Source: Pseudescherichia sp031987975 (GTDB taxonomy: Bacteria > Pseudomonadota > Gammaproteobacteria > Enterobacterales > Enterobacteriaceae). Taken from it: a stretch of 64,000 bases of DNA. Of the stretch, positions 43,572 through 51,730 are shown piece after piece (the stretch's first letter is position 1; every line of letters starts with the position of its first letter). The position numbers and the translations under genes were made by a program. The DNA is taken from contig NZ_DALZYX010000007.1 in the NCBI RefSeq assembly GCF_031987975.1, forward strand, positions 302,251 to 366,250, in the 5' to 3' direction. Below the pieces are notes generated by a model. The model saw nothing but the letters and a program-made list of their open reading frames with translations, was not told the DNA's origin and made no database searches.

Positions 43572-43799
43572 TCAGACGTTTTTGCGCTCGATAGTTTGTT
43601 CGCCCCAGAACAGCGAATCAGCATCGGTTTTCTTGAAGGCGCGAATCAGCACTTCGTCGCTTCCCTCTTCCCAGATCTGCTCTGCCAGCTTCTCGTCATA
43701 GTTGGCAACTTCAAAAATGGCTTCGGCAATTTCTGGCGAAGTATTACGGATACTTGCCCATTCGCCGACGTGATGAGCTTTTGCTTCCTGATTTGGCAT
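43572..43799 (-). CDS. yccJ: YccJ family protein
   Basis: A 75-residue acidic protein (HHVGEWASIRNTSPEIAEAI start region; WEEGSDEVLIRAF later) that matches YccJ, which is co-transcribed with wrbA in E. coli under RpoS control. Function unknown. Here it lies 19 bp downstream of wrbA, keeping the E. coli order, which anchors this part of the chromosome. Confidence 0.9.
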   Translation of the reverse strand: MPNQEAKAHHVGEWASIRNTSPEIAEAIFEVANYDEKLAEQIWEEGSDEVLIRAFKKTDADSLFWGEQTIERKNV

Positions 43800-43818
43800 C
43801 TTACTTCTCCTGTTAGGG

Positions 43819-44415
43819 TTAACCTTTTAACTTAACGGTCAGGCCGGCCACGTACTCGCCCTGATAGCGGGCGATGGCCAGCTCTTCCTCGCTGGGTTGA
43901 CGAGAACCGTCGCCACCCGCAATGGTCGTCGCGCCGTATGGCGTGCCGCCGCGAACCTCAGAAATATCGAACAGCTCTTTTGTGCCATAGCCAATCGGCA
44001 CAATCACCATTCCATGATGTGCAAGCGTAGTCCATGTAGAGGTAATTGTGTGTTCCTGGCCGCCGCCGGTACCGGTCGAGCTGAACACGCTGGCAACTTT
44101 GCCATAGAGGGCACCGGACGCCCACAGGCCACCGGTCTGGTCAAAAAAGGTACGCATCTGTCCGGACATGTTGCCGAACCGCGTTGGCGTACCCACAATA
44201 ATCGCGTCGTAGTCGGCCAGCTCCTGCGGTGTAGCAACCGGGGCTGCCTGCGCTTTTCCGCCCGATTTTTCGAACAGCTCTTGCGGCATGGTCTCTGGTA
44301 CGCGCTTAACTACGACCTCCACGCCCCCCACCTTGCCTGCGCCTTCTGCCACGGCATGGGCGAGGGTTTCAATGTGCCCGTACATGGAATAATAGAGAAC
44401 CAAAACTTTTGCCAT
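43819..44415 (-). CDS. wrbA: NAD(P)H:quinone oxidoreductase WrbA
   Basis: A 198-residue flavodoxin-like tetrameric quinone reductase performing two-electron reduction. The FMN-binding loop LYYSMYGHIETLA is at residues 6-18; GTPTRFGNMSGQMRTFFDQTGG and FSSTGTGGGQEHT are diagnostic WrbA stretches. It forms an operon with yccJ. In E. coli the next gene is ymdF; here about 7 kb of extra genes intervene. Confidence 0.95.
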   Translation of the reverse strand: MAKVLVLYYSMYGHIETLAHAVAEGAGKVGGVEVVVKRVPETMPQELFEKSGGKAQAAPVATPQELADYDAIIVGTPTRFGNMSGQMRTFFDQTGGLWASGALYGKVASVFSSTGTGGGQEHTITSTWTTLAHHGMVIVPIGYGTKELFDISEVRGGTPYGATTIAGGDGSRQPSEEELAIARYQGEYVAGLTVKLKG

Positions 44416-44556
44416 CTTTTCACTCCTCGGTTGCCCTTACAGTATATTTAAAGATATGCCGTCAGGCTGAGAGTGCAAATCAGATCGCGCTTATTTTGCA
44501 AAGGGATTAGCCTGCAAAGGGTGCAAGCTAATCCCGAAGCGCAGAGGAGGGGCAAT

Positions 44557-44814
44557 TTATTTTGTCATTTTCTGTAACAAGTTTACCGCGTGCGCTTCTG
44601 AACGGGTTCGATATTTAATATCAATATCCAGAGAGACGTTTGACGATAAATTTAACACCGTTGTCTGACCGTAGCACTCCATATTGCTGCTCAGAAGATC
44701 GCCGGATAATACCTTGCAGCCGCTGAGAGTCGTCGCAAGCGTAAATTCCCCTTTTTCATTAAGCGTACACAGGCAACCGGTATTGACGTTGTAATGAATA
44801 ATGATGCTGCACAA
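44557..44814 (-). CDS. 85-residue protein of unknown function
   Basis: The frame starts with TTG at 44814, 6 nt after a perfect AGGAGG, and encodes CSIIIHYNVNTGCLCTLN near its N-terminus and a helical VNLLQKMTK end. No signal peptide or known motif. It lies 40 bp after the extra lysyl-tRNA synthetase gene on the same strand and may be in its operon. Its AT content is higher than that of the backbone genes, suggesting recent acquisition. Confidence 0.6.
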   Translation of the reverse strand: MCSIIIHYNVNTGCLCTLNEKGEFTLATTLSGCKVLSGDLLSSNMECYGQTTVLNLSSNVSLDIDIKYRTRSEAHAVNLLQKMTK

Positions 44815-44854
44815 TTCAATCCTCCTGTTGGATGTATTTGCTGAAAATCAGCCG

Positions 44855-46363
44855 CTATTTTGCCGGACGCAGCGCCGGGAAAAGGATCACATCGCGAATA
44901 GAAGCGGCGTTGGTAAACAGCATCACCATGCGATCGATGCCGATGCCTAACCCGGCCGTGGGGGGTAACCCATGCTCAAGGGCCGCAACGTAGTCCTCAT
45001 CGTAAAACATCGCCTCGTCATCCCCGGCTTCTTTGGCAACGACCTGCTCTCTAAAGCGCTCGGCCTGATCCTCGGCGTCGTTAAGCTCGGAAAAACCGTT
45101 GCCTATCTCTCTGCCGCCAATGAAAAACTCAAAGCGATCGGTGATCTCCGGGTTAACATCGTTTCTGCGTGCCAGCGGTGAGACCTCCGCCGGATACTCA
45201 GTAATAAACGTGGGCTGGATCAGCTGTTTCTCGGCGACGGCATCAAACAGCTCGGTTATCACGCGGCCATGACCCCAGCCCGCTTCAACATCAATACCCA
45301 GACGCTCAGCGAGATGCCGCGCCGCATCCGGTGTCGCCAGATCCGCAGGCACAATACCCTCACCATAGCGGAGGATCGCCTCGGTCATCGTCAGGCGAAC
45401 AAAGGGCTGGGCAAAGTCAAACGTCCAGTCGCCATACTGTACGGTCGTAGTTCCTAACACCGTCTCGGCAACGTGGCGGAAGAGCGCCTCGGTAAAGGCG
45501 ATCAGGTCGTTGTAGTCGGCATAGGCCTCGTACATCTCCATCATCGTAAATTCAGGATTATGGCGAACGGATATTCCCTCGTTGCGAAAATTGCGGTTGA
45601 TTTCGAACACCTTCTCGAAGCCGCCGACCACCAGCCTTTTCAGATACAGCTCAGGTGAAATACGCAGGTACATCTGCTGGTCAAGGGCATTGTGGTGGGT
45701 CATAAAAGGCCTGGCAGATGCGCCGCCGGGAATAGGCTGCATCATCGGCGTCTCCACTTCTAAGAAGCCGCGTGCCTGCATAAACGCCCGAATAGCGCTA
45801 AGAATTTTAGAGCGGGTGATAAAGGTACGGCGGGTGCCGTCGTTGACGATCAGATCCAGATAACGCTGCCGGTAGCGCATCTCCCGATCCGCTAAGCCGT
45901 GGAATTTATCCGGCAGTGGCCGCAGGGCTTTGGTCAGCGGTGCGATCCGGATGGCGTGCAGCGTTAGCTCGCCGGTCTGGGTTTTAAACAGCGTACCCTC
46001 AACGCCAACGATATCGCCCAGATCGCAGCGTCGGATGTGCTGCTGGTAGGCTTCCTCACCTAACGAGGATTGGGCCGCGTAGATCTGAATTTTCCCGCCG
46101 CCGTCCTGCAGGACCAGAAAGGCTGCTTTGCCCATGATCCGGCGCGACATGACACGACCGGCTATGGCTACCTGAACGTTTTCAGCCTGTAGCGTTGCGG
46201 CCTCACAATCTGCATAGCGCGCAGAGAGGAGATCTGCGGTACTATTCCGGCGAAAATCATTTGGAAAAGCGACACCCTCCTGGCGTAGCTGCGCCAGTTT
46301 CTCGCGCCGCACCTCCCGCTCACCCGTTAACTCCTGTTCAACCACTGCTCTCTCTTCGCTCAT
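44855..46363 (-). CDS. Second lysyl-tRNA synthetase (class II, LysS/LysU paralogue)
   Basis: A 502-residue full-length class II LysRS. The OB-fold anticodon domain (about 60-150) precedes the catalytic core: motif 2 in FRNEGISVRHNPEFTMMEM and motif 3 in GLGIGIDRMVMLF are complete. It is therefore likely active. The housekeeping lysS normally follows prfB elsewhere, so this is a paralogue, like lysU of E. coli, which also lies near cadBA. Here it is beside a lysine decarboxylase operon. The N-terminus is short and divergent (MSEERAVVEQELTGEREVRR). Confidence 0.85.
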   Translation of the reverse strand: MSEERAVVEQELTGEREVRREKLAQLRQEGVAFPNDFRRNSTADLLSARYADCEAATLQAENVQVAIAGRVMSRRIMGKAAFLVLQDGGGKIQIYAAQSSLGEEAYQQHIRRCDLGDIVGVEGTLFKTQTGELTLHAIRIAPLTKALRPLPDKFHGLADREMRYRQRYLDLIVNDGTRRTFITRSKILSAIRAFMQARGFLEVETPMMQPIPGGASARPFMTHHNALDQQMYLRISPELYLKRLVVGGFEKVFEINRNFRNEGISVRHNPEFTMMEMYEAYADYNDLIAFTEALFRHVAETVLGTTTVQYGDWTFDFAQPFVRLTMTEAILRYGEGIVPADLATPDAARHLAERLGIDVEAGWGHGRVITELFDAVAEKQLIQPTFITEYPAEVSPLARRNDVNPEITDRFEFFIGGREIGNGFSELNDAEDQAERFREQVVAKEAGDDEAMFYDEDYVAALEHGLPPTAGLGIGIDRMVMLFTNAASIRDVILFPALRPAK

Positions 46364-46443
46364 AGCCGCTCCATGTGTATCGCTGTTTGCATAACAATCT
46401 ACGACCGGGCAGCAGGCAAAAGCAAGCGTTTTTATCTATAATG

Positions 46444-46458
46444 AGATCAAAATGATCT
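46444..46458. promoter_or_regulatory. Dyad AGATCA-AAA-TGATCT upstream of the lysRS paralogue
   Basis: Perfect 6-bp arms with a 3-nt centre, extended on the left to GAGATCA, a half-site that recurs in the ci/ner intergenic operators. Located between the CI-like stop and the lysRS-like start. Confidence 0.55.
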
Positions 46459-46491
46459 TAATTAGGGTTAGTTGAACCGTTAATAGCCTCT

Positions 46492-47016
46492 CTATCCGTT
46501 GCGTTTGATCTTCTCAATAAGCGTTATCGCTTCCTGAGTAAAGCGGGCTTTTTCGCTGGTGGAGAGCGAAGCGATATGACGCGCCAGGGGGCCAAAGACC
46601 TCGGCATGGCTCATGATCCCCTGAACACCCTCTTTGTGAATAACACGCAGCAGCGCTTCACGCTCGTTATCATCCAGCGACGAGTAGACCATTGACCAGG
46701 CGAACTGCAGCGGGTCGTCAACCGGCCTGGGCGTAATGTGCCACTTCACCTCTGTCTCATTGAGATCCCGTGGCTGCCGCTGAGTGCCGCCGTAGGCCAG
46801 CCACTCCAGAGAGACGTTCTCCCGTTCGGCAATCTTTATTGCAACGTTGAAAGAGGGATCGGTTCCCCGGCTGATGTAGTTATTCAGCGTGGAGTAAGGG
46901 AGCTGCCACTCTTCTGCGGCGGCACGGGTGCTGCGGTTACCAATCAGTAGCCTTAGCCTGTCCGCCAGCGTCTCCTGCCCAGCTGTACGGTATGAAATTG
47001 TCTCTTCGCCTTCCAT
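46492..47016 (-). CDS. Phage CI-like transcriptional repressor
   Basis: A 174-residue protein with an N-terminal lambdoid/Mu-like HTH (LADRLRLLIGNRSTRAAAEE, QLPYSTLNNYISRG; about residues 17-55) and a C-terminal helical domain, like the phage CI-repressor family of P2/Mu-related phages. No LexA-like peptidase dyad is evident. It is divergent from a Ner-like gene, the arrangement of a phage immunity switch, yet no other phage genes are nearby. Confidence 0.75.
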   Translation of the reverse strand: MEGEETISYRTAGQETLADRLRLLIGNRSTRAAAEEWQLPYSTLNNYISRGTDPSFNVAIKIAERENVSLEWLAYGGTQRQPRDLNETEVKWHITPRPVDDPLQFAWSMVYSSLDDNEREALLRVIHKEGVQGIMSHAEVFGPLARHIASLSTSEKARFTQEAITLIEKIKRNG

Positions 47017-47049
47017 TGTTAGTCCATCCGCGACGGTTTAGGTAGTCTG

Positions 47050-47125
47050 ATCTCCATAGAGACCATAAAACGAGTTTGCAATCACAAATTTTTCAGATAA
47101 CGCTTTTATTCATCTCAAAAGAGAT
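47050..47125. promoter_or_regulatory. Paired operators between the CI-like and Ner-like genes
   Basis: ATCTC-CATA-GAGAC at 47050-47063 and ATCTC-AAAA-GAGAT at 47112-47125, both fitting TGATCTC-N4-GAGATCA, 62 bp apart. They lie in the divergent promoter region, as phage switch operators do. Confidence 0.65.
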
Positions 47126-47204
47126 CAATGATGCAACCACGTTATCACCTGGTGATTAACGTTCGGGATTATCCCATAGGGTTGAAAAAGAGGTTAGATG
47201 AATT

Positions 47205-47444
47205 ATGAGTAAAGTTGAAGCCACGCAGACGGACTGGTGTCGTATCGACATTGTCGCCGCGCTTCACAAGCGCGGCTACTCAATACGCGAGCTGTCGATT
47301 CAGGCCGGTCTCAAACCGGACACCTTAAAAAACGTGCTCTCACGCGCCTACCCAAAAGCAGAACGCATTATTGCCGACGCCATTGGCGTAGAACCTGCGC
47401 AGATCTGGCCTAGCCGATATGCCAAGCAGAAGGAAACGCACTGA
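47205..47444 (+). CDS. Ner/Nlp-family DNA-binding protein
   Basis: A 79-residue protein: DWCRIDIVAALHKRGYSIRELSIQ then the HTH GLKPDTLKNVLSR and PKAERIIADAIGVEPAQIWPSRY, the classic Ner (phage Mu) / SfsB block. Ner represses the early and repressor promoters of Mu. Here it faces a CI-like gene and is followed by the antiporter-decarboxylase operon, which it may control. Confidence 0.88.
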   Translation: MSKVEATQTDWCRIDIVAALHKRGYSIRELSIQAGLKPDTLKNVLSRAYPKAERIIADAIGVEPAQIWPSRYAKQKETH

Positions 47445-47458
47445 CAAAGGCATTTGCT

Positions 47459-47479
47459 GGCGGAATATAAAATACCGCC
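47459..47479. repeat. Hairpin after the ner-like gene
   Basis: GGCGG - 11 nt - CCGCC just downstream of the Ner-like stop and upstream of the antiporter gene; could attenuate read-through into the operon. Confidence 0.4.
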
Positions 47480-47578
47480 GTGCCGTGAAGACTACAGCGC
47501 AGTAAAACAAAATTATTTTCATCAGGGCAGTAATTAACGATTACTGGCGATCTATTTTTATATCTGTAAGAGGGCATT

Positions 47579-48898
47579 ATGAGTCAGCCTGGAAATAAAA
47601 TGGGTGTGCTCCAACTCACTATATTAACCGCGGTTAATATGATGGGTTCTGGAATTATTATGCTGCCGACCAAATTAGCCGAGGTCGGAACAATATCAAT
47701 TCTGTCGTGGTTAGTTACGGCATTAGGATCGCTGGCACTGGCCTACGCGTTCTCTAAGTGTGGCCTGTTTAGCCAAAAGAGCGGTGGCATGGGAGGCTAT
47801 GCAGAATATGCATTTGGTAAGTCCGGGAATTTTATTTCCAACTATACCTACGCCATTAGCCTGTTAATAGCCAATATTGCCATTGCTATCTCTGCGGTAG
47901 GCTACGGCAGTGATTTTCTCGGCATCGTTCTCTCCCCGGTAGGCGCGTGTATGGCAACCATCGGCGTTATTTGGGTGACCACGATCTGTAACTTCGGCGG
48001 AGCAAAAATCACTGGCCGTATTGGCTCCGTGACCGTCTGGGGCGTGATCATTCCGGTAGTGGGGCTGAGCGTGTTCGGCTGGTTCTGGTTTAAGCCTTCG
48101 CTCTATATTAGCGCCTGGAATCCTAATAACAGCAGCTTCTTCTCAGCGGTCTCGACCTCTATTTCAATGACGCTGTGGGCGTTTTTGGGCCTCGAGTCAG
48201 CCTGTGCGAATATGGATGCGGTTGAGAATCCGCAAAAGAACGTTCCCATCGCCGTATTTGGCGGCACCCTGACCTGCGCCGTGATCTATATCCTCTCAAC
48301 GAACGTCATCTCCGGCATTGTCCCGAATGCCGATCTGCTTAACTCCACCGCACCCTTTGGCCTGGCCTATGCCAGCATGTTTACTCCCTTCGTAGGCAAG
48401 GTAGTTATGCTGCTGATGACCCTGGCCTGTATCGGCTCCCTTTTAGGGTGGCAGTTTACCGTGGGCCGTGTCTTTAAATCGTCGGCGGATATCGGCTACT
48501 TCCCGCGCATATTCTCCCGCGTCACTAAAGCAGATGCCCCCGTTGTTGGCATGATCGTTCTCGGCATCATCCAAACCCTGCTGGCGCTAATGACGATTAG
48601 CCCCTCACTGAATAAACAGTTTAACAGCCTGGTCAACCTGGCGGTCATTACCAACCTTATTCCCTATGTCCTCTCAATGGCCGCGCTTATTCCCATGCAG
48701 CGTCTGGCGGGGGTCACCAAATCCCAGTTCAGAATCAATGCCTGTACCGCCCTGATCGGCACCGTCTACAGCTTCTATGCCCTCTACGCATCCGGAGAAG
48801 AGGCAATGATGCTTGGCGCACTCACCACGTTCGCAGGCTGGTCATTCTGGGGAATTTTTATTGATAAGCAAGACAAACACACTCTGATAAATAAATAA
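47579..48898 (+). CDS. PotE-like basic amino acid/polyamine antiporter
   Basis: A 439-residue APC-superfamily antiporter with 12 hydrophobic segments. From MGVLQLTILTAVNMMGSGI through KSGGMGGYAEYAFGKSGNF and WAFLGLESACAN it follows E. coli PotE (ornithine/putrescine) almost word for word, much more than CadB. It is 10 bp ahead of a lysine-decarboxylase-type gene, so it probably exchanges lysine for cadaverine or has mixed specificity. GAGGG precedes the start. Confidence 0.88.
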   Translation: MSQPGNKMGVLQLTILTAVNMMGSGIIMLPTKLAEVGTISILSWLVTALGSLALAYAFSKCGLFSQKSGGMGGYAEYAFGKSGNFISNYTYAISLLIANIAIAISAVGYGSDFLGIVLSPVGACMATIGVIWVTTICNFGGAKITGRIGSVTVWGVIIPVVGLSVFGWFWFKPSLYISAWNPNNSSFFSAVSTSISMTLWAFLGLESACANMDAVENPQKNVPIAVFGGTLTCAVIYILSTNVISGIVPNADLLNSTAPFGLAYASMFTPFVGKVVMLLMTLACIGSLLGWQFTVGRVFKSSADIGYFPRIFSRVTKADAPVVGMIVLGIIQTLLALMTISPSLNKQFNSLVNLAVITNLIPYVLSMAALIPMQRLAGVTKSQFRINACTALIGTVYSFYALYASGEEAMMLGALTTFAGWSFWGIFIDKQDKHTLINK

Positions 48899-48908
48899 GG
48901 ATATTAAA

Positions 48909-51050
48909 ATGAAGACCATAGCAATAATGAATCACCCTGACGTTATTTTTAAAGAGACCGCATTGCAGGAGCTGGGCCAGCGCTTACGTGCCATGGATTT
49001 TCGTATTCTCTATCCGGAGGATGCAGACGATCTGCTCGGGCTCATTAACAATAACGCCAAAATATGTGGCGCGATCGTAGACTGGGATTGCTATAACCTG
49101 AGTCTGACTCAGCAGATAAGCGCGCTGAACGATCGTCTACCGATCTATATGTTTGCCAATAAGAACAGCGCGCTTGATCTCACCCTGCGCGACTTAGATA
49201 CCAATATTCACTTTTTTGAATATGCGCTCGACGTGGCCTGCGATATTGCCAATAAGATCCAGCAGGTCACGGAAGCCTATTACGATAAAATTTTGCCCCC
49301 GCTGACAAAGGCGCTCTTTAACTATGTCAACGCGGGGAAATACACCTTCTGTACCCCTGGCCATATGTCGGGAACCGCGTTCCAGAAGAGTCCGGTCGGC
49401 AGCCTCTTTTATGATTTCTTTGGTGCCAACACCATGAAATCGGATATCTCGGTATCGGTGTCGGAACTGGGTTCGCTACTGGATCACTCTGGTCCCCACA
49501 GAGAGGCAGAGGAGTATATCGCCCGCACCTTTAACGCTGAACGTAGCTATATGGTGACCAACGGCACCTCCACGGCCAATAAAATTGTTGGCATGTATTC
49601 AGCGCCGGTTAAAAGTACGGTGCTGATCGATCGTAACTGCCATAAATCCCTGACTCATCTGCTGATGATGAGTGACGTGACCCCCATCTATTTGCGGCCT
49701 ACCCGTAACGCTTTTGGCATTCTGGGCGGCATTCCGCAGAGCGAGTTTTCACGCGCCTCTATTCAGCAGAAGGTGGATGCGACGCCGGGTGCAAACTGGC
49801 CCGTACACGCGGTGATCACCAACTCTACTTACGATGGCCTGCTCTATGACACCGACTATATCAAGCAAAACCTGGAGGTGAACTCGATCCACTTTGATTC
49901 CGCCTGGGTGCCCTACACCAACTTTAGCCCTATCTATAAAGGGCTGTGCGGCATGAGCGGCGAGCGCACAGCGGGCAAGGTGATCTATGAAACGCAGTCA
50001 ACCCATAAGCTGCTGGCGGCGTTTTCACAGGCGTCCATGATCCATATTAAAGGCGACTTCAACGAAGAGACGTTTAACGAATCCTTTATGATGCACACCT
50101 CAACCTCGCCACACTACGGGATCGTCGCCTCCATCGAGACCGCGGCGGCGATGATGGAGGGCAGCGCCGGGAAGCGGCTGGTGCAGGACTCCATCAAGCG
50201 CGCCATCTCCTTCCGCCAGGAGATTAAAAAGCTCCGCACCGAATGCGACGGCTGGTTCTTCGACGTCTGGCAACCGGAAGATATCAGCACTACCGAGTGC
50301 TGGCCGCTGAAGGGGGAGGAGACTTGGCACGGCTTCAGAGACATAGATGACAACCATATGCACCTGGATCCAGTGAAGGTGACGCTGTTAACGCCGGGGT
50401 TGAATAAGCAGGGTGAGATGACGGAGCGCGGTATTCCGGCATGGATCGTCTCGAAGTATCTCGACTATCACGGCATTGTGGTTGAGAAGACGGGTCCCTA
50501 TAACCTGCTGTTCCTCTTCAGCATTGGTATCGATGAAACTAAAGCGTTAAGCCTGCTGCGCGCTCTAACTGACTTTAAGCGCGAGTACGACAGCAACCAG
50601 CTTATTAAGGAGATGATGCCAGCGCTCTACGCTCTTGACCCGGATTTCTATAAGGAGATGCGTATTCAGGAGCTGGCTCAGGGAATGCATGAGGTAATTG
50701 GCAAGCATAACCTGCCTGAGCTGATGTATCGCGCTTTCGAGACCCTGCCGAAAATGGTAATGAATCCATGGGCTGCCTGGCAAAAAGAGCTGAACGGTGA
50801 AGTCGAAGAGGTTTACATCGATGAGATGATTGGCCGCGTCAATGCCAACATGATCCTGCCGTATCCGCCAGGGGTGCCGCTGGTAATGCCAGGCGAAATG
50901 CTGACGGAAAATAACCGCCCGGTGCTGGAGTTTATTCAAATGCTGTGCGAGATCGGTTCACACTATCCAGGTTTTGAGACCGACATCCATGGCGCATACC
51001 GTAAGGCAGACGGCAGATACACAATAAAGGTATTAAAAAACAGCCACTAA
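48909..51050 (+). CDS. CadA/LdcC-like lysine decarboxylase
   Basis: A 713-residue fold-type I PLP decarboxylase. An N-terminal wing domain (about 1-130), the linker, and the PLP core follow CadA closely: FCTPGHMSGTAFQKSPVGSL, SVSELGSLLDHSGPH, and the PLP Lys in TQSTHKLLAAFSQAS (about residue 367). It decarboxylates lysine to cadaverine, consuming a proton, for acid resistance. Sequence places it with CadA (715 residues), not SpeF. Co-transcribed with the PotE-like antiporter; no cadC is visible nearby. Confidence 0.9.
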   Translation: MKTIAIMNHPDVIFKETALQELGQRLRAMDFRILYPEDADDLLGLINNNAKICGAIVDWDCYNLSLTQQISALNDRLPIYMFANKNSALDLTLRDLDTNIHFFEYALDVACDIANKIQQVTEAYYDKILPPLTKALFNYVNAGKYTFCTPGHMSGTAFQKSPVGSLFYDFFGANTMKSDISVSVSELGSLLDHSGPHREAEEYIARTFNAERSYMVTNGTSTANKIVGMYSAPVKSTVLIDRNCHKSLTHLLMMSDVTPIYLRPTRNAFGILGGIPQSEFSRASIQQKVDATPGANWPVHAVITNSTYDGLLYDTDYIKQNLEVNSIHFDSAWVPYTNFSPIYKGLCGMSGERTAGKVIYETQSTHKLLAAFSQASMIHIKGDFNEETFNESFMMHTSTSPHYGIVASIETAAAMMEGSAGKRLVQDSIKRAISFRQEIKKLRTECDGWFFDVWQPEDISTTECWPLKGEETWHGFRDIDDNHMHLDPVKVTLLTPGLNKQGEMTERGIPAWIVSKYLDYHGIVVEKTGPYNLLFLFSIGIDETKALSLLRALTDFKREYDSNQLIKEMMPALYALDPDFYKEMRIQELAQGMHEVIGKHNLPELMYRAFETLPKMVMNPWAAWQKELNGEVEEVYIDEMIGRVNANMILPYPPGVPLVMPGEMLTENNRPVLEFIQMLCEIGSHYPGFETDIHGAYRKADGRYTIKVLKNSH

Positions 51051-51370
51051 CATGGCTTCAGGCACAACAGCGGCGGGTGTCATGCCCGCCAACGCAAACA
51101 GGGTAACAGGCTGTTGCAAATTGACACACTTTTGGTCGGCATATTTTCATAAGAGATAAGAAAGGCTTATGAATAAGAATCGGCAAATGTCATGCTTTTG
51201 CCTGATATCCTGTTGCAGAATATTACTGCTCGCTGGTCGTTAACGCTGGTTGCACTAAGCTTACTTTCACGCGGCGACGAAATATCTACTCTTTATACGC
51301 CGTGAGGTGAAAGAATACTCTTTTACTGAATGCAGTATGATGTCTAATGTATTAATTCTGGAGGTCAGAA
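51051..51370. other. 320-bp intergenic region upstream of ymdF
   Basis: Holds a GGCGGGTGTCATGCCCGCC hairpin at about 51073-51091, probably ending the decarboxylase operon without a T-run, and the ymdF promoter. A 24-codon frame at 51169 (AAAGG upstream, Cys-rich) is not convincing. Nothing else recognised. Confidence 0.5.
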
Positions 51371-51562
51371 ATGGCAGAACATCGTGGTGGTTCTGGTAAC
51401 TTCGCAGAAGATCGTGAAAAAGCATCAGAAGCAGGTCGTAAAGGTGGCCAGCACAGCGGGGGTAACTTCAAAAACGACCCTGAGCGCGCATCAGAAGCTG
51501 GCAAAAAAGGGGGCAAAAGTAGCCATGGTGGTGGCGGCCAGGGCGGTGGCGGTAACCGCTAG
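51371..51562 (+). CDS. ymdF: General stress protein, KGG (YciG/YmdF) family
   Basis: A 63-residue Gly/Lys-rich hydrophilic protein with two KGG repeats (GRKGGQHSGGN and GKKGGKSS). It is nearly identical to E. coli YmdF over its first 45 residues; the tail is GGGGQGGGGNR. RpoS-dependent stress expression is the known pattern. It is followed by a clear terminator. It marks the E. coli wrbA-ymdF neighbourhood. Confidence 0.92.
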   Translation: MAEHRGGSGNFAEDREKASEAGRKGGQHSGGNFKNDPERASEAGKKGGKSSHGGGGQGGGGNR

Positions 51563-51620
51563 ATGCCAGTACCATCGCAGCGTATGATAAGTTAATCCTA
51601 TTACCTATCTTACGTTTGTC

Positions 51621-51650
51621 CCGCCGTCGGGTTCGCCCGGCGGTTTTTTT
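51621..51650 (+). terminator. Rho-independent terminator of ymdF
   Basis: CCGCCG - 11 nt - CGGCGG followed by eight T. Confidence 0.85.
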
Positions 51651-51730
51651 TATCTCTTTTTTCCGCTAAGCCGTTGAACTGACTCTCCTGCCATCGCACA
51701 CTACGGGCTTCGTCCTGGGCCGGTGGTAAA

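Noticed and set aside
46492..47444. Prophage call based on CI- and Ner-like genes
   Set aside because: No integrase, terminase, capsid, tail or lysis gene within the window; only the switch pair is present.
51169..51243. 24-codon Cys-rich ORF upstream of ymdF as a leader peptide or toxin
   Set aside because: Only an AAAGG-like site in support; no conserved context or hairpin for attenuation.
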